A stretch of 53,237 bases of DNA from Ignavibacteria bacterium (GTDB lineage: Bacteria > Bacteroidota > Ignavibacteria > Kapaibacteriales > Kapaibacteriaceae): assembly GCA_947459875.1 (NCBI GenBank), contig CANHFG010000005.1:1-53237 (forward strand), read 5' to 3'. The first letter of the stretch is position 1, and each line of letters opens with the position of its first letter. A program made the translations under genes and the position numbers. The notes below the pieces were generated by a model, which was not told where the DNA came from, searched no databases, and saw only the letters and a program-made list of their open reading frames with translations. Shown piece after piece: positions 1-10,234 of this stretch.

Positions 1-1211
<1,211 letters not shown>

Positions 1212-1237
1212 GCAATCGCATGTAAATGTCAGTGTTT

Positions 1238-1270
1238 CGGGGCCGTTGGATTGCATTTCCGGCGGCCCCG
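1238..1270. terminator. hairpin between convergent katG and cassette gene A1
   Basis: An inverted repeat (CGGGGCCG ... CGGCCCCG) gives an 8-bp GC stem with a 17-nt loop, 27 nt after the katG stop and about 60 nt after the end of the convergent gene. There is only a short T-rich stretch after it on the plus strand. It probably serves both directions. A positionally equivalent but sequence-diverged hairpin lies at 4984-5018 after the katG remnant. Confidence 0.6.
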
Positions 1271-1332
1271 TACATTTTCGAAGAAGTATGGACGCTGGTT
1301 CTTTAGTCAGCTTTTATGATCTGTCGCCTGTA

Positions 1333-3900
1333 TCATTCTACCACCATGACCTTTCTGGTTGTCACGGTACCGTTCTGGTCTGTAAGCCGTGCTATGTAGA
1401 CGCCGGGCGATGGAGCAATCATGGGACTCAGCGGTTCGCCCGACAGCCCCGTCAGTGCCGTGCACGTGTACCCGGCATTTAACCATGCCCTGATGTGACT
1501 GTTCCAGGTTCTTGCTTCCGCTGGTTGGACTATTGATGTTGTGAGTTGCTGACCCTGAACGCTCGACGTCACGAGACGATTCTTGAACACACCGGTCGTA
1601 GTGCAATAGTAAATGTCTTCGGCCGCATCGTCGGTGAAGAAGGTGATGACGTCTGTCGCTTCGTTGATTCCGGGGTCATGCACGGCCCACGACAAGCCGT
1701 CGTCGAAACTCTCCAGTGGTCCATCAATTCCATTGATAATTAGCCGGCCATCGGCAAGACGCACACCAGAGTTGCCGATAAATCGGAAGCCCCTACTGGC
1801 AGACTGAGAGTATACCTTCGTCCACGTTTCGCCGTTATCAGTAGAGAGAACAACATGGCAGTCCTGCATCGTCGTGAATAGTGTCTCATTGAGTTGTTCC
1901 TCTCGACGGTTAAAGCTGCGTTGCTTCGCAGTATCTCGAACTACCGTTGAGTACGATGCTACTAAGATATCGGGACTAACTTGAATCATGCCAAGAAAGT
2001 ACGGATCCTGGTCCGGCAGGGTAGATGCCTTCCACGATAGACCCTTATCTGTGCTGCGAACGATACCACCGCAGAGATAAGGACGCGCCACGAGATTCAC
2101 GTTGTCGTATAGATGAACTCCGCTAACGAGTGCCATGACGGTCGTATCATTCAGAGCAAGCAGGGTCCCGACAAATCCTGAACCAATGCTGTCCGATGCG
2201 GCAAGCAGTGGTCGCACATCTGTGCTGTCAACGATGCTTCCATTTGCCCACCGACTCACTATCGTGCCATTACCAATAAGAATGGTACTGCTGTCAGTTC
2301 TCAAAGCCGACGATGAGTTCCGATCACTAAGCACACTCAAGAACGTTCCATCACGATCGAACTGCAGTAGCCTGACTCCCGGAACAAGAATCTCCGATGT
2401 GCTCACAGAAGGAATGCACATGCCGACCGTCGTTAGATAAGCTGGCGATGCCTTCCATTGTCCGTCGTTAAAAGTGACATACTGTCCACTTGTTGTTGCC
2501 GTGATCAGTCGCCCCACACCGGAGCGCTCAGCCCGAACCATGTGGCCGCTGTAAGACACAATAAATGGATCGTTCCCAGCTGCACCACAAAATCCATAGA
2601 GCATTGGTGTAGGCTCTACGTCAGATATGTTCCGCATGGTAGAACTGAGCAAGTAGCCCCGCCCCGACTTCATCGTGAGTACCATTTGGCCGTTCCAGCT
2701 GAGGTTAGAAGGGGTTAAAGCAGGATGCACGTTGGGTAACGGCCGAACATTGTTGTACCGATCATCGTACTCGTTCACCCGCAATTCTTGCTCGATTGAA
2801 TCCTTGAGATGAAGGAATACCTTTCCCAAGCGGCCATCCGACAGTTTCGCATAGTAGTAGGCAGTTTCAGAACTAAATATTGGCACCGGGTAAAACGGGT
2901 GTTTATGCCGAACAGTATCTACGGTATGCCATAAACCCTTACGGTATTCATGAATTGCTCCCGCGGAGTCTACAAGGAACGCTCGTCGTGTCGCAGAATA
3001 CATCAGGTGGCACCGTTGATTGACTATCCTTATGCTCCGTCCATCAGCGGTTTTTAACGACGAAGCAAGAAAGGACGCAACGGTGTCGCCCAGCGCCCCA
3101 ATGCCGAGTACCATCTTCCCCTTAACTTCGTCTATCCAGATGATCGTGTCACGCTCGTAGAACGCTACGGTAAAGTATTCACTTGTTTCGCTTGCCGTTA
3201 CATTCGGTGCAGCATTGATCGGGGTATTAACCGGTGTCCTACTACCCACTTGTTGAGTGAACGGATGTAAGATCGCGTAGTGACCCGATCCATTAGACCT
3301 ACTCAGGTAACCGCCATGTCCATCAACATTTAGGAACACAACGCCCTGATCTTGTGGCAGATCGACCCATGTGTCGCAACCGTCAAATGTCAGGAGTCGT
3401 CTGCTCACTATCGGGGGAGTTAGGATATTGATTGGCAGCCAGAGAGTGCTTGACTTTGAGTACTTGTTTCCAAAATAGAAACCACTTACGGTATCAATTC
3501 TCGCAGGCAGTGTATCACTCACGACGTTGAGCGATTCGTCGAACTTCCACAAACGGATACCAGCATTTCCGGACTGCAAACAGCTCAAGCCCCCCGTGGG
3601 GCGTCGCAGAATGACACTATATTGATAATTGCTCATGTTGTCGATTTCCGAGATGTGGCGCGCATTCCACGTTACCGTATCGACTACATAGATGCCGCGT
3701 CCACTTACATCAAACATCAGCGAACCACTACCGTTAAGCATCGTTGGTGTAGTGTTTACAGAGATTGGATATCCCCGTTCGCGGTAGATGACCTCGGGAC
3801 CTGTTCTTTGGGCAAGAGCTGACCTGGGATCTGCGGCACTCAGCGAGAGAATAACGATAGCTCCCAATACAAAGCATTTACGATTCCGAATGATGTTCAC
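1333..3900 (-). CDS. large secreted Asp-box (BNR) surface protein with T9SS-type C-terminus, copy 1
   Basis: I do not recognise a named family. About 855 aa from a GTG start at 3900, chosen because GGAGGAG sits just upstream and the next residues (NIIRNRKC, hydrophobic stretch, SALAQ) form a signal peptide; the ORF-track start adds 17 residues. Three Asp-box motifs (STDKGLSW, STDNGETW, SFDDGLSW) lie at about residues 617, 685 and 730, as in sialidase or photosystem-assembly-type beta-propellers. The last ~40 residues (SPGVYIARL ... TTRKVMVV) look like a type A T9SS sorting domain, so the protein is probably exported and held on the cell surface. No catalytic sialidase signature is visible. 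It lies 80 nt after the Cys-rich gene on the same strand, likely in one transcript. A close paralogue is at 5080-7632. The gene is more AT-rich than the housekeeping genes. Confidence 0.8.
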   Translation of the reverse strand: MNIIRNRKCFVLGAIVILSLSAADPRSALAQRTGPEVIYRERGYPISVNTTPTMLNGSGSLMFDVSGRGIYVVDTVTWNARHISEIDNMSNYQYSVILRRPTGGLSCLQSGNAGIRLWKFDESLNVVSDTLPARIDTVSGFYFGNKYSKSSTLWLPINILTPPIVSRRLLTFDGCDTWVDLPQDQGVVFLNVDGHGGYLSRSNGSGHYAILHPFTQQVGSRTPVNTPINAAPNVTASETSEYFTVAFYERDTIIWIDEVKGKMVLGIGALGDTVASFLASSLKTADGRSIRIVNQRCHLMYSATRRAFLVDSAGAIHEYRKGLWHTVDTVRHKHPFYPVPIFSSETAYYYAKLSDGRLGKVFLHLKDSIEQELRVNEYDDRYNNVRPLPNVHPALTPSNLSWNGQMVLTMKSGRGYLLSSTMRNISDVEPTPMLYGFCGAAGNDPFIVSYSGHMVRAERSGVGRLITATTSGQYVTFNDGQWKASPAYLTTVGMCIPSVSTSEILVPGVRLLQFDRDGTFLSVLSDRNSSSALRTDSSTILIGNGTIVSRWANGSIVDSTDVRPLLAASDSIGSGFVGTLLALNDTTVMALVSGVHLYDNVNLVARPYLCGGIVRSTDKGLSWKASTLPDQDPYFLGMIQVSPDILVASYSTVVRDTAKQRSFNRREEQLNETLFTTMQDCHVVLSTDNGETWTKVYSQSASRGFRFIGNSGVRLADGRLIINGIDGPLESFDDGLSWAVHDPGINEATDVITFFTDDAAEDIYYCTTTGVFKNRLVTSSVQGQQLTTSIVQPAEARTWNSHIRAWLNAGYTCTALTGLSGEPLSPMIAPSPGVYIARLTDQNGTVTTRKVMVVE

Positions 3901-3979
3901 GTTCACTCCTCCAAAGATCATATTGTTTTCAGCACCAACTGTTAGAAACACATTTTGCTACGCGGTGCTCTTTGCTCCT

Positions 3980-4678
3980 CTATCTTGTGCAGCAGTTTTC
4001 GTTTTTCGGACAACCAACGAGTGCACAGGGACCCTGCCCGCAGTCGGCTCCGGCATCTGAACAATATCTCTCAAACCCTCCACTCGCTTCAGAAGTTGAA
4101 GGACCGTTCGCCGTCTGAACCCAGCGCATTTCATACCTGCAGCACAAGTCGCTACAGGCATATATACAGCCATCTGCCTGATTGACGATTGCACACTTCG
4201 GGCTAAACACCGTCCAACACCAGACACTGCCAATCGCAGGGGGAATGATTCCGTTGTTCCAGGAGCTGTCGCCGATCACGGGCTTCATTGTACACAGTAT
4301 TGCCGATAGTGTTCTCAATGGATTGATCGGCAGAGGCCGGGCTCCATTGAAACACACACGTCGAATCACCGTGTACTGGTTCTGCAGAAGTCCGGGGGTG
4401 CAGGTTGCTGGCAGATACGGCGGCGCGTTTTGTACAACGCTACAGCCATAGGCTGTAACGTTATACGTTTGGTTATCAATGCAGATATCCAGTGTTTTGA
4501 GTTCCACCGGGTTATCGCATGAACATCCCTGGGCGGTTAGATCCACATGCACTGACATCATCGCAACAAGTGCAACGGTGAACATAACAAGATGCGAGAG
4601 CACAGATACTCTCCAGTCGTCTCGCTTCGGCACACCATAAAACCTTGCGACACCGACCTGGTCATTGCACAGATGCAT
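3980..4678 (-). CDS. secreted cysteine-rich protein, copy 1 (unknown function)
   Basis: 232 aa. GAGG eight bases upstream supports the ATG at 4678. An N-terminal hydrophobic stretch (MFTVALVAMMSVHVDLTAQ) ends in a signal-peptidase-like site, leaving about 180 residues with 19 cysteines, including two CC pairs (LCCRYEMRW and the terminal NCCTR). All 19 are kept in the paralogue at 7715-8392, as are the blocks RRVCFNG and MKPVIGDSSWNNGIIPPAIG. This suggests a disulfide-stabilised or metal-binding extracellular fold. It is directly upstream of the large Asp-box protein in both copies, so the two products may act together (inference). I recognise no family. Confidence 0.75.
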   Translation of the reverse strand: MHLCNDQVGVARFYGVPKRDDWRVSVLSHLVMFTVALVAMMSVHVDLTAQGCSCDNPVELKTLDICIDNQTYNVTAYGCSVVQNAPPYLPATCTPGLLQNQYTVIRRVCFNGARPLPINPLRTLSAILCTMKPVIGDSSWNNGIIPPAIGSVWCWTVFSPKCAIVNQADGCIYACSDLCCRYEMRWVQTANGPSTSEASGGFERYCSDAGADCGQGPCALVGCPKNENCCTR

Positions 4679-4786
4679 AATCGAGTCCTCGATACTAATG
4701 GTTACAAATTCATTGGGTCAATCATCGCGACGTATGATAATTGTGTTCTGCCTCAGGTAAAACAGGACTTGTACTACCGCAGCTAA

Positions 4787-4957
<171 letters not shown>

Positions 4958-4983
4958 GTAACAACCACCATCGAATGAATGAT

Positions 4984-5018
4984 ACAGGGCCCCCGGATTG
5001 CCGATCTGGTGGCCCTGT
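4984..5018. terminator. hairpin between katG remnant and cassette gene A2
   Basis: ACAGGGCC ... GGCCCTGT forms an 8-bp stem, followed by TCTTGTT on the plus strand. It occupies the same position as the 1238-1270 hairpin relative to its katG tail. Its sequence has diverged but the fold is kept, which suggests a retained role in ending transcription of the minus-strand cassette. Confidence 0.55.
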
Positions 5019-5079
5019 TCTTGTTGGACGACATTATGACGCTGGTTCGTAATTCAGCCTTAGCGATCTGGCGCCTGTA

Positions 5080-7632
5080 TCATTCTACCACCACCATTAC
5101 CTTTCGGGTTGTCACAGTGCCGTTCTGGTGTATAAGCCGTGCTATGTAGACACCGGGCGATGGGGCAGTGAGGGGGCTAAGTGATTCGCCCGACAGCGCC
5201 GTCAGCGCCATGCACGTGTACCCGGCATTTGTCCATGTCCTGAGGTGATTGTTCCATGTTCCTGCTAATGCTGGCAGATTATTACCTGTTGCCGTTTCTT
5301 TATCTCGAACACTCGATGCAACCATTCGTTGTTTGAACACACCTGTGGTAGTGCAGTAGTATATGTCGTGGGCTACATCATCGGTAAAGAATGTTATCAC
5401 GTCCGTTGGTTCGTCAAACACTGGGTCGTGGAAGTCCCACGACAAACCGTCGTCGAAACTCTCCAGTGGTCCATCGATGCCATTGATGACCAGCCTACCA
5501 TCAGCAAAGCGCACGCCAGAGCTGCCGATGAATCGAAAACCCTTACTGGCAGATCGCGAGTACACCTTTGTCCATGTTACGCCGTTATCTGTTGAGCGAA
5601 TCACATGACAATCCTCCATGGTCGTGAACAACGTCTCGTTGCGTCGCTCTTCTTCGAAAAGCAGATTGTTTCGTTTCAGAGTGTCTTGCACCACCTTTGT
5701 GTAGGATGCCACCAGTACGTTTGAGTCCACACGGACAAACCCAAGAAAGTAGGGATCTTGGTCAGGAAGTTCCGATGCATTCCATGATTGGCCACTGTCC
5801 GTGCTCCTTACGATGCCACCGCAGCGGTATGGACGTGACACGAGTTTTTCGTTGTCTTGGAGAAGCAGACCACTCACAAATGCCAGCACAGTGGTACTGT
5901 TGAGAGCTGACATAGATCCTATGAAGCCTGACTCAAGAGTATCTGTCGATACAAGGAGCGGCCGTACATCTGTAGTGTCGGTGATACTTCCGTTGGTCCA
6001 GCGGTAGACTACTGTGCCATTCCCGATGAGAATATTACTCGAGTCTATCCGAAGGGCTGATGTAGATGCTTGCTCAGTGATAATGCTCAAGAACCTGCCA
6101 TCCCGATCGAACTGCATTAACCGCACTCCCGGAGCAAGGATGTCAGATGAACTGACGGATGCCATGCGCAAGCCAACTATAGAAAGTTTTGAGGGGGCTG
6201 GCTTGAAACCTCGACTAAGTTGGACGTAATCACCATTTGTCGTTACAGAGACCAAACGGCCGGCACCAGAGCTTTCTGGCTGAACCATATGGCCATGGTA
6301 GGATACCACAAACGGTTGTGTACCTGATTTCCCAGCGAAGCCATACAACATGGGATAGGTTCCAATGTCCTCAAAGTCGCGTAACGTAGAACTGAGCAGA
6401 TATCCATCGCCCGACTTCATTTTAAGAACCGTTGGACCATTCCAGTTGAAGGTAAAGGGAGTAACGTTGGGATGTACACTAGGGTATGATCGAATACTAT
6501 TGTACCCATCGTAGTACGATTTTATTCGCAACTCCTGCACCAACGAATCGCTGAGGTGAAGGAACACTTCGCCCGATGCGCCGCTTGATGTTTTCGCCGA
6601 ATAATAGACTTGTTCTGGGCTATAAATGGGAGAACTTGATGTTTTGAACCGGACAGTATCTATCGTGTGCCATTGCCCCTTTCGATATTCGTGTACGGCG
6701 CCAATAGCGTCGACTAAATACACTCGTCTCGTAGTAGAATTGAGTAGATGACACTTGTTCTTTATAATGCTCACTGTCATTCCCTCCGCAGTCTGGAACG
6801 ACGACCCGAGAAACGACGCTACCGTGTCACCTAACGCACCAATGCCGAGAACCATCTTACCCCGAACTTCGTCGATCCATATGATCGAGTCTTTACCAAG
6901 GATGGCCTTATGAAAAGCATCATCTGTTTCAAATCCGATGTTAGGCGTTGCAAAAATTGGCGTCAGCACCGGTTTGTTACTACTCATCTCATTGGTGTAG
7001 GGATGCAGTATGGAGTAATAATTGGCGCCATCTTTTTGTATCAAGGCGCCACCAATCCCGTCGTTGCGTAGTAGCTTCATTTTCTTCGTTGCTGGCAAGT
7101 CTACCCAAGAGTCGCATCCATCAAATGTCAGCAGCTGTCTACTTACTGGGGGTTTTGCCAAAGGCAACGAGATGACGAAGTACAGTGTCCTCGGTGTATG
7201 ATAATCAAAGTGAGCCAGCATGTTTATTGTGTCAATCCTTTCTGGCAACGTATCACTTACAACATTGAGCGACTCATCAAACTTCCATAGCCGTGTGCCC
7301 GCATTGCCAGTCTGCATGCATGCCATGCCACCAGACTTTCGCTGGTATAAAGAACTGAATTCATAAGATGAGTTGTTCTCGATCTCGGAAATGCGCCGCG
7401 CTCGCCAAGTAATGGTATCGACTACATATACTCCGCGGCCTGCCACCTCAAACATGATCGTGCCGCTTCCGTTAAACATTGTCGGCGTTGTATTCACCCA
7501 GAATGGGTCACCTCGTTCACGGTAGATGGCAACGGGTCTACTGTTCTGAGAAATAGCTGAGCAAATACAAACAAGGAGTAGAGTCGCGATACCGCCGAAT
7601 CGTTTCAATAGTCGTACATCGTACTGCATCAT
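5080..7632 (-). CDS. large secreted Asp-box (BNR) surface protein with T9SS-type C-terminus, copy 2
   Basis: 850 aa and clearly paralogous to 1333-3900 over its whole length (shared YRERG, VNTTPTM, LWKFDESLNVVSDTLP, IDEV.GKMVLGIGALGDTVASFL). The signal peptide is FGGIATLLLVCICSAISQ. The Asp-box motifs are STDSGQSW, STDNGVTW and SFDDGLSW. The end (SPGVYIARL ... TTRKVMVVVE) is again T9SS-like. The start at 7632 (MMQYDV) has AGGCGAG upstream. Divergence from copy 1 is spread over the middle of the protein, while the C-terminal third is the most conserved. It lies 82 nt after its Cys-rich partner. Function is unknown; a surface beta-propeller adhesin or binding protein is the simplest guess. Confidence 0.8.
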   Translation of the reverse strand: MMQYDVRLLKRFGGIATLLLVCICSAISQNSRPVAIYRERGDPFWVNTTPTMFNGSGTIMFEVAGRGVYVVDTITWRARRISEIENNSSYEFSSLYQRKSGGMACMQTGNAGTRLWKFDESLNVVSDTLPERIDTINMLAHFDYHTPRTLYFVISLPLAKPPVSRQLLTFDGCDSWVDLPATKKMKLLRNDGIGGALIQKDGANYYSILHPYTNEMSSNKPVLTPIFATPNIGFETDDAFHKAILGKDSIIWIDEVRGKMVLGIGALGDTVASFLGSSFQTAEGMTVSIIKNKCHLLNSTTRRVYLVDAIGAVHEYRKGQWHTIDTVRFKTSSSPIYSPEQVYYSAKTSSGASGEVFLHLSDSLVQELRIKSYYDGYNSIRSYPSVHPNVTPFTFNWNGPTVLKMKSGDGYLLSSTLRDFEDIGTYPMLYGFAGKSGTQPFVVSYHGHMVQPESSGAGRLVSVTTNGDYVQLSRGFKPAPSKLSIVGLRMASVSSSDILAPGVRLMQFDRDGRFLSIITEQASTSALRIDSSNILIGNGTVVYRWTNGSITDTTDVRPLLVSTDTLESGFIGSMSALNSTTVLAFVSGLLLQDNEKLVSRPYRCGGIVRSTDSGQSWNASELPDQDPYFLGFVRVDSNVLVASYTKVVQDTLKRNNLLFEEERRNETLFTTMEDCHVIRSTDNGVTWTKVYSRSASKGFRFIGSSGVRFADGRLVINGIDGPLESFDDGLSWDFHDPVFDEPTDVITFFTDDVAHDIYYCTTTGVFKQRMVASSVRDKETATGNNLPALAGTWNNHLRTWTNAGYTCMALTALSGESLSPLTAPSPGVYIARLIHQNGTVTTRKVMVVVE

Positions 7633-7714
7633 TGTCTCGCCTGATCGATATTGTTGAAAATGACAGCATAACGCAGTTTATCCGATCGATAGTTACATCA
7701 ATTGCGCACTCAGT

Positions 7715-8392
7715 CTATCTCGTGCAGCAAACATAACGACTGGGACAACCAATCAAAACACATGGACTTTGACCGCAGTCTTCGCTGGGATCAGAACAGT
7801 ATTTCTCAAAGCCACCGTCAAGGTAAGCTGTTGAAGGTCCACTTGCCGTCTGAACCCAGCGCATTTCATATCTGCAACACAAAGTGTTGCAAGCGCTGAT
7901 GCATCCGTCGACTTGATTTACAGTGGCGCATTTTGGAGTAAACACCGTCCAACACCACACACTCCCGATTGCTGGGGGAATGATTCCGTTGTTCCAAGAG
8001 CTGTCGCCGATCACGGGCTTCATTGTGCAAAAGATTGCCGATAATGTCTTCAATGGGTCAATCGGTACAGGCCGCACACCATTGAAGCATACCCGACGGA
8101 TAACTGTGTATTGATTCTGCTGATATGTTGGAGTACATGTCGGGTCCAACAGTGGAATGTTATAGCGCACAGCACTACAACCATAGACAGTAACATTGTA
8201 CGTATTGCTATCGATGCAAATGTCCAGCGTCTTGAGCGCTACTGGCGTATCACAGTTGCAGCCCTGAGCCAACAACCGTGGTTGTCCAATGTGCATGGCG
8301 ACAACGACAATGGCAAGAGATGCGAGAAGCTTGATAAACTGTGTTGTCGGCTTTGCGAGATCCTGACGGGCAGGCTTGAGGTCTGTTCTCAT
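7715..8392 (-). CDS. secreted cysteine-rich protein, copy 2 (unknown function)
   Basis: 225 aa and paralogous to 3980-4678, with all 19 mature-region cysteines retained and the same blocks (LKTLDICID, RRVCFNG, MKPVIGDSSWNNG, LCCRYEMRWVQT). The start at 8392 is supported by AGGAAA ten bases upstream. The signal peptide is a hydrophobic run (LLASLAIVVVAMHIG) ending near LLAQ. The N-terminal leader and the region between the fourth and fifth cysteines vary most between copies, while the cysteine framework does not, which implies selection on the fold. It lies between a 67-aa small protein and the large Asp-box gene on the same strand, probably one operon. Confidence 0.75.
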   Translation of the reverse strand: MRTDLKPARQDLAKPTTQFIKLLASLAIVVVAMHIGQPRLLAQGCNCDTPVALKTLDICIDSNTYNVTVYGCSAVRYNIPLLDPTCTPTYQQNQYTVIRRVCFNGVRPVPIDPLKTLSAIFCTMKPVIGDSSWNNGIIPPAIGSVWCWTVFTPKCATVNQVDGCISACNTLCCRYEMRWVQTASGPSTAYLDGGFEKYCSDPSEDCGQSPCVLIGCPSRYVCCTR

Positions 8393-8415
8393 GATGTTTA
8401 CGTTTCCTGCGGCTA

Positions 8416-8619
8416 TTACTGAAATAGTGGATCAATGATTACTACTTGGGGTGACTGCGTACTTCCTGTAACAGCCTGTTGGGATGCCAGAGTATCGCTC
8501 GTGACTTGTTGAATAGCTGTCGAGTTCAACTCAACAAGCTGAGTGTATTGCGATTTGGTGATCTGCTGTCCAGGTGAAAGCAGCCCCATCCATAAGAGAA
8601 TTGCTAAGATAAATTCCAT
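8416..8619 (-). CDS. small secreted or membrane-anchored protein, unknown
   Basis: About 67 aa if started at the ATG at 8619 (MEFILAILLWMGLLSPG); the ORF track's longer version uses a TTG with no good ribosome site. The N-terminal hydrophobic run is a signal peptide or membrane anchor. The rest is Gln/Ser/Thr-rich (QQITKSQYTQLVELNS, ending VVIIDPLFQ). It ends 23 nt before the start of the Cys-rich gene on the same strand and so may be the first gene of cassette copy 2. Copy 1 has no counterpart, as expected if the duplication breakpoint lay before it. No family recognised. Confidence 0.5.
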   Translation of the reverse strand: MEFILAILLWMGLLSPGQQITKSQYTQLVELNSTAIQQVTSDTLASQQAVTGSTQSPQVVIIDPLFQ

Positions 8620-8679
8620 GGCACGCCTATTTAGATGTGATTGATAGATTGGTTTCGCCAACTTCTGAAAACGCTCAAT

Positions 8680-8707
8680 TTGAGACTAAGCTTCTGGCAT
8701 ATATTTT
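8680..8707 (+). promoter_or_regulatory. possible promoter for the 486-aa gene
   Basis: TTGAGA followed after 16 nt by TATTTT (or after 14 nt by TATATT), 25 nt before the ATG at 8733, in the gap between divergently transcribed genes. It resembles a generic sigma-70-type box pair. FCB bacteria often use a different consensus, so this is tentative. Confidence 0.3.
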
Positions 8708-8732
8708 CCGACATTGTTAAACAGGGTTAATC

Positions 8733-10193
8733 ATGACGTTATACCATTATCTACAGTCACTTGCACGTACTGTATCGAAACGGCGTCCAAAGCGAATAGA
8801 GGTGTTCAATGAAAATGAACTCGATAAATCATCGAAAATCTATCAGCTCTATAAACTTGCCTTAGATCCGAATGTTTCGTCCCAACAGGCACATGCTGAA
8901 TTGTATTCAGGGAAAAGTGTAAGTGCACATGCGGATCTCGCTTTCGAGCGATTGCTACAGCGTGCGGCGGAACGGCTCGAGAATCTGCTGTTGTTGTCGG
9001 ACCCGAAGTTGATTTCAAGAGATGAGGCTACTAGAGCAAACATTCAAGCTATTCGTTGGCTTACGGCTGGATTATATCTTGCTCAACATGAGATCAAGGA
9101 CGGGGCTATCTACAACCTCAAGCGAGGCTTGAAAAGCAGTGATACAATTCCCGCACAATGGCAAGGTCTGTGTTCCGCAGCATTACGACAAATGGTGCTG
9201 CATCATTCGATGACGGGATCTAGATCTTCTGCCAATCATTATGCTAAACATTTGACCGAGCAAGTTGCAGCCGTTGCCGAAGAGTCAACTCTGCGCGCGC
9301 GGCATGACGTGCTCTTTGCAGATCTACGAAGAACACGCCTTCAAACTAGCATGTCAGAGAATTCATGGATGGAGCTTGATGAATCCCTTACCATACTATG
9401 CCAACGCTTCCCCCAGACGTGGATCAAGACATCTGCCTTTCGCATGAGACAAACTGTTCTGCAAGTGACAGGCCAACACAATCGGATGCTCTTGGAACTC
9501 AAGACGGCCCCTTTACCCCAGTCAGAAAGACATCTCATGACTGCTGTTAGCTCGCTAGCCGTAGGTAGAACATCGGATGCTATCAAGCATGCTTTATCAG
9601 CTCGCACATACTATCGCCAGGGCAGTCCTAACTGGTTAGTGTGTTCAGATATCGCTATTCGCGGGTATTTACTGAAAGGCATTCCAGATAGGGCCATCTC
9701 ACTTGGACAAGAAGTGCGCAGATACCACAAGTTGCTTGCACATGATTCTGTGCTGGATGCTAGACTTACATTACTAGAGGAATACAGCAAGTCGTTCCAG
9801 CAACTTATCAGCAACGCCCCGATTCGAAGAGGTAGGCCAACCGTCCAGAACAAACGGCTAAAGACACAGTTGAACAACGCCTCAATTGAACAACACCTCT
9901 ATATTTCACTCCACGTATGGCAGCTCATAGACAGGAAAGCGCAACAAGACGAAATTGAATATGACCGAATCCTTTTCAACATGTTGCAATACGTCCGTCG
10001 AAGACGCAGTCTAAGGAACAATCATCGATTCGGAGTATTCGTCGAATTTCTCCACCGTCACAGAGCATCACAACCAAACCAAAAGCATCTTCAAGCCTTT
10101 AAACGCGAACTACGATCACTTGGTACTAAATACTCGACGGGAGAGATCATTGCCTACGAGATTCTCGGAGATATACTGACGAAACGGTACTAG
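8733..10193 (+). CDS. 486-aa helical-repeat-like cytoplasmic protein, unknown
   Basis: Not recognised. The protein has no signal peptide or membrane segment, is rich in Arg, Leu and Gln, and reads as a long series of amphipathic helices (AFERLLQRAAERLENLLLL, LMTAVSSLAVGRTSDAIKHAL, LLEEYSKSFQQL), suggesting a TPR-like or other alpha-solenoid fold. A basic segment (IRRGRPTVQNKRLKTQ) near residue 370 could bind nucleic acid, but no helix-turn-helix is obvious. It is transcribed divergently from the Cys-rich/Asp-box cassette and shares its AT-rich composition. A link with the cassette (regulator or chaperone) is inference from position only. ATG at 8733 follows a weak AGG. Confidence 0.7.
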   Translation: MTLYHYLQSLARTVSKRRPKRIEVFNENELDKSSKIYQLYKLALDPNVSSQQAHAELYSGKSVSAHADLAFERLLQRAAERLENLLLLSDPKLISRDEATRANIQAIRWLTAGLYLAQHEIKDGAIYNLKRGLKSSDTIPAQWQGLCSAALRQMVLHHSMTGSRSSANHYAKHLTEQVAAVAEESTLRARHDVLFADLRRTRLQTSMSENSWMELDESLTILCQRFPQTWIKTSAFRMRQTVLQVTGQHNRMLLELKTAPLPQSERHLMTAVSSLAVGRTSDAIKHALSARTYYRQGSPNWLVCSDIAIRGYLLKGIPDRAISLGQEVRRYHKLLAHDSVLDARLTLLEEYSKSFQQLISNAPIRRGRPTVQNKRLKTQLNNASIEQHLYISLHVWQLIDRKAQQDEIEYDRILFNMLQYVRRRRSLRNNHRFGVFVEFLHRHRASQPNQKHLQAFKRELRSLGTKYSTGEIIAYEILGDILTKRY

Positions 10194-10234
10194 ATTCTCG
10201 CCCAGATCCTCAATGCGCACGTAAAGGAGAAGTT

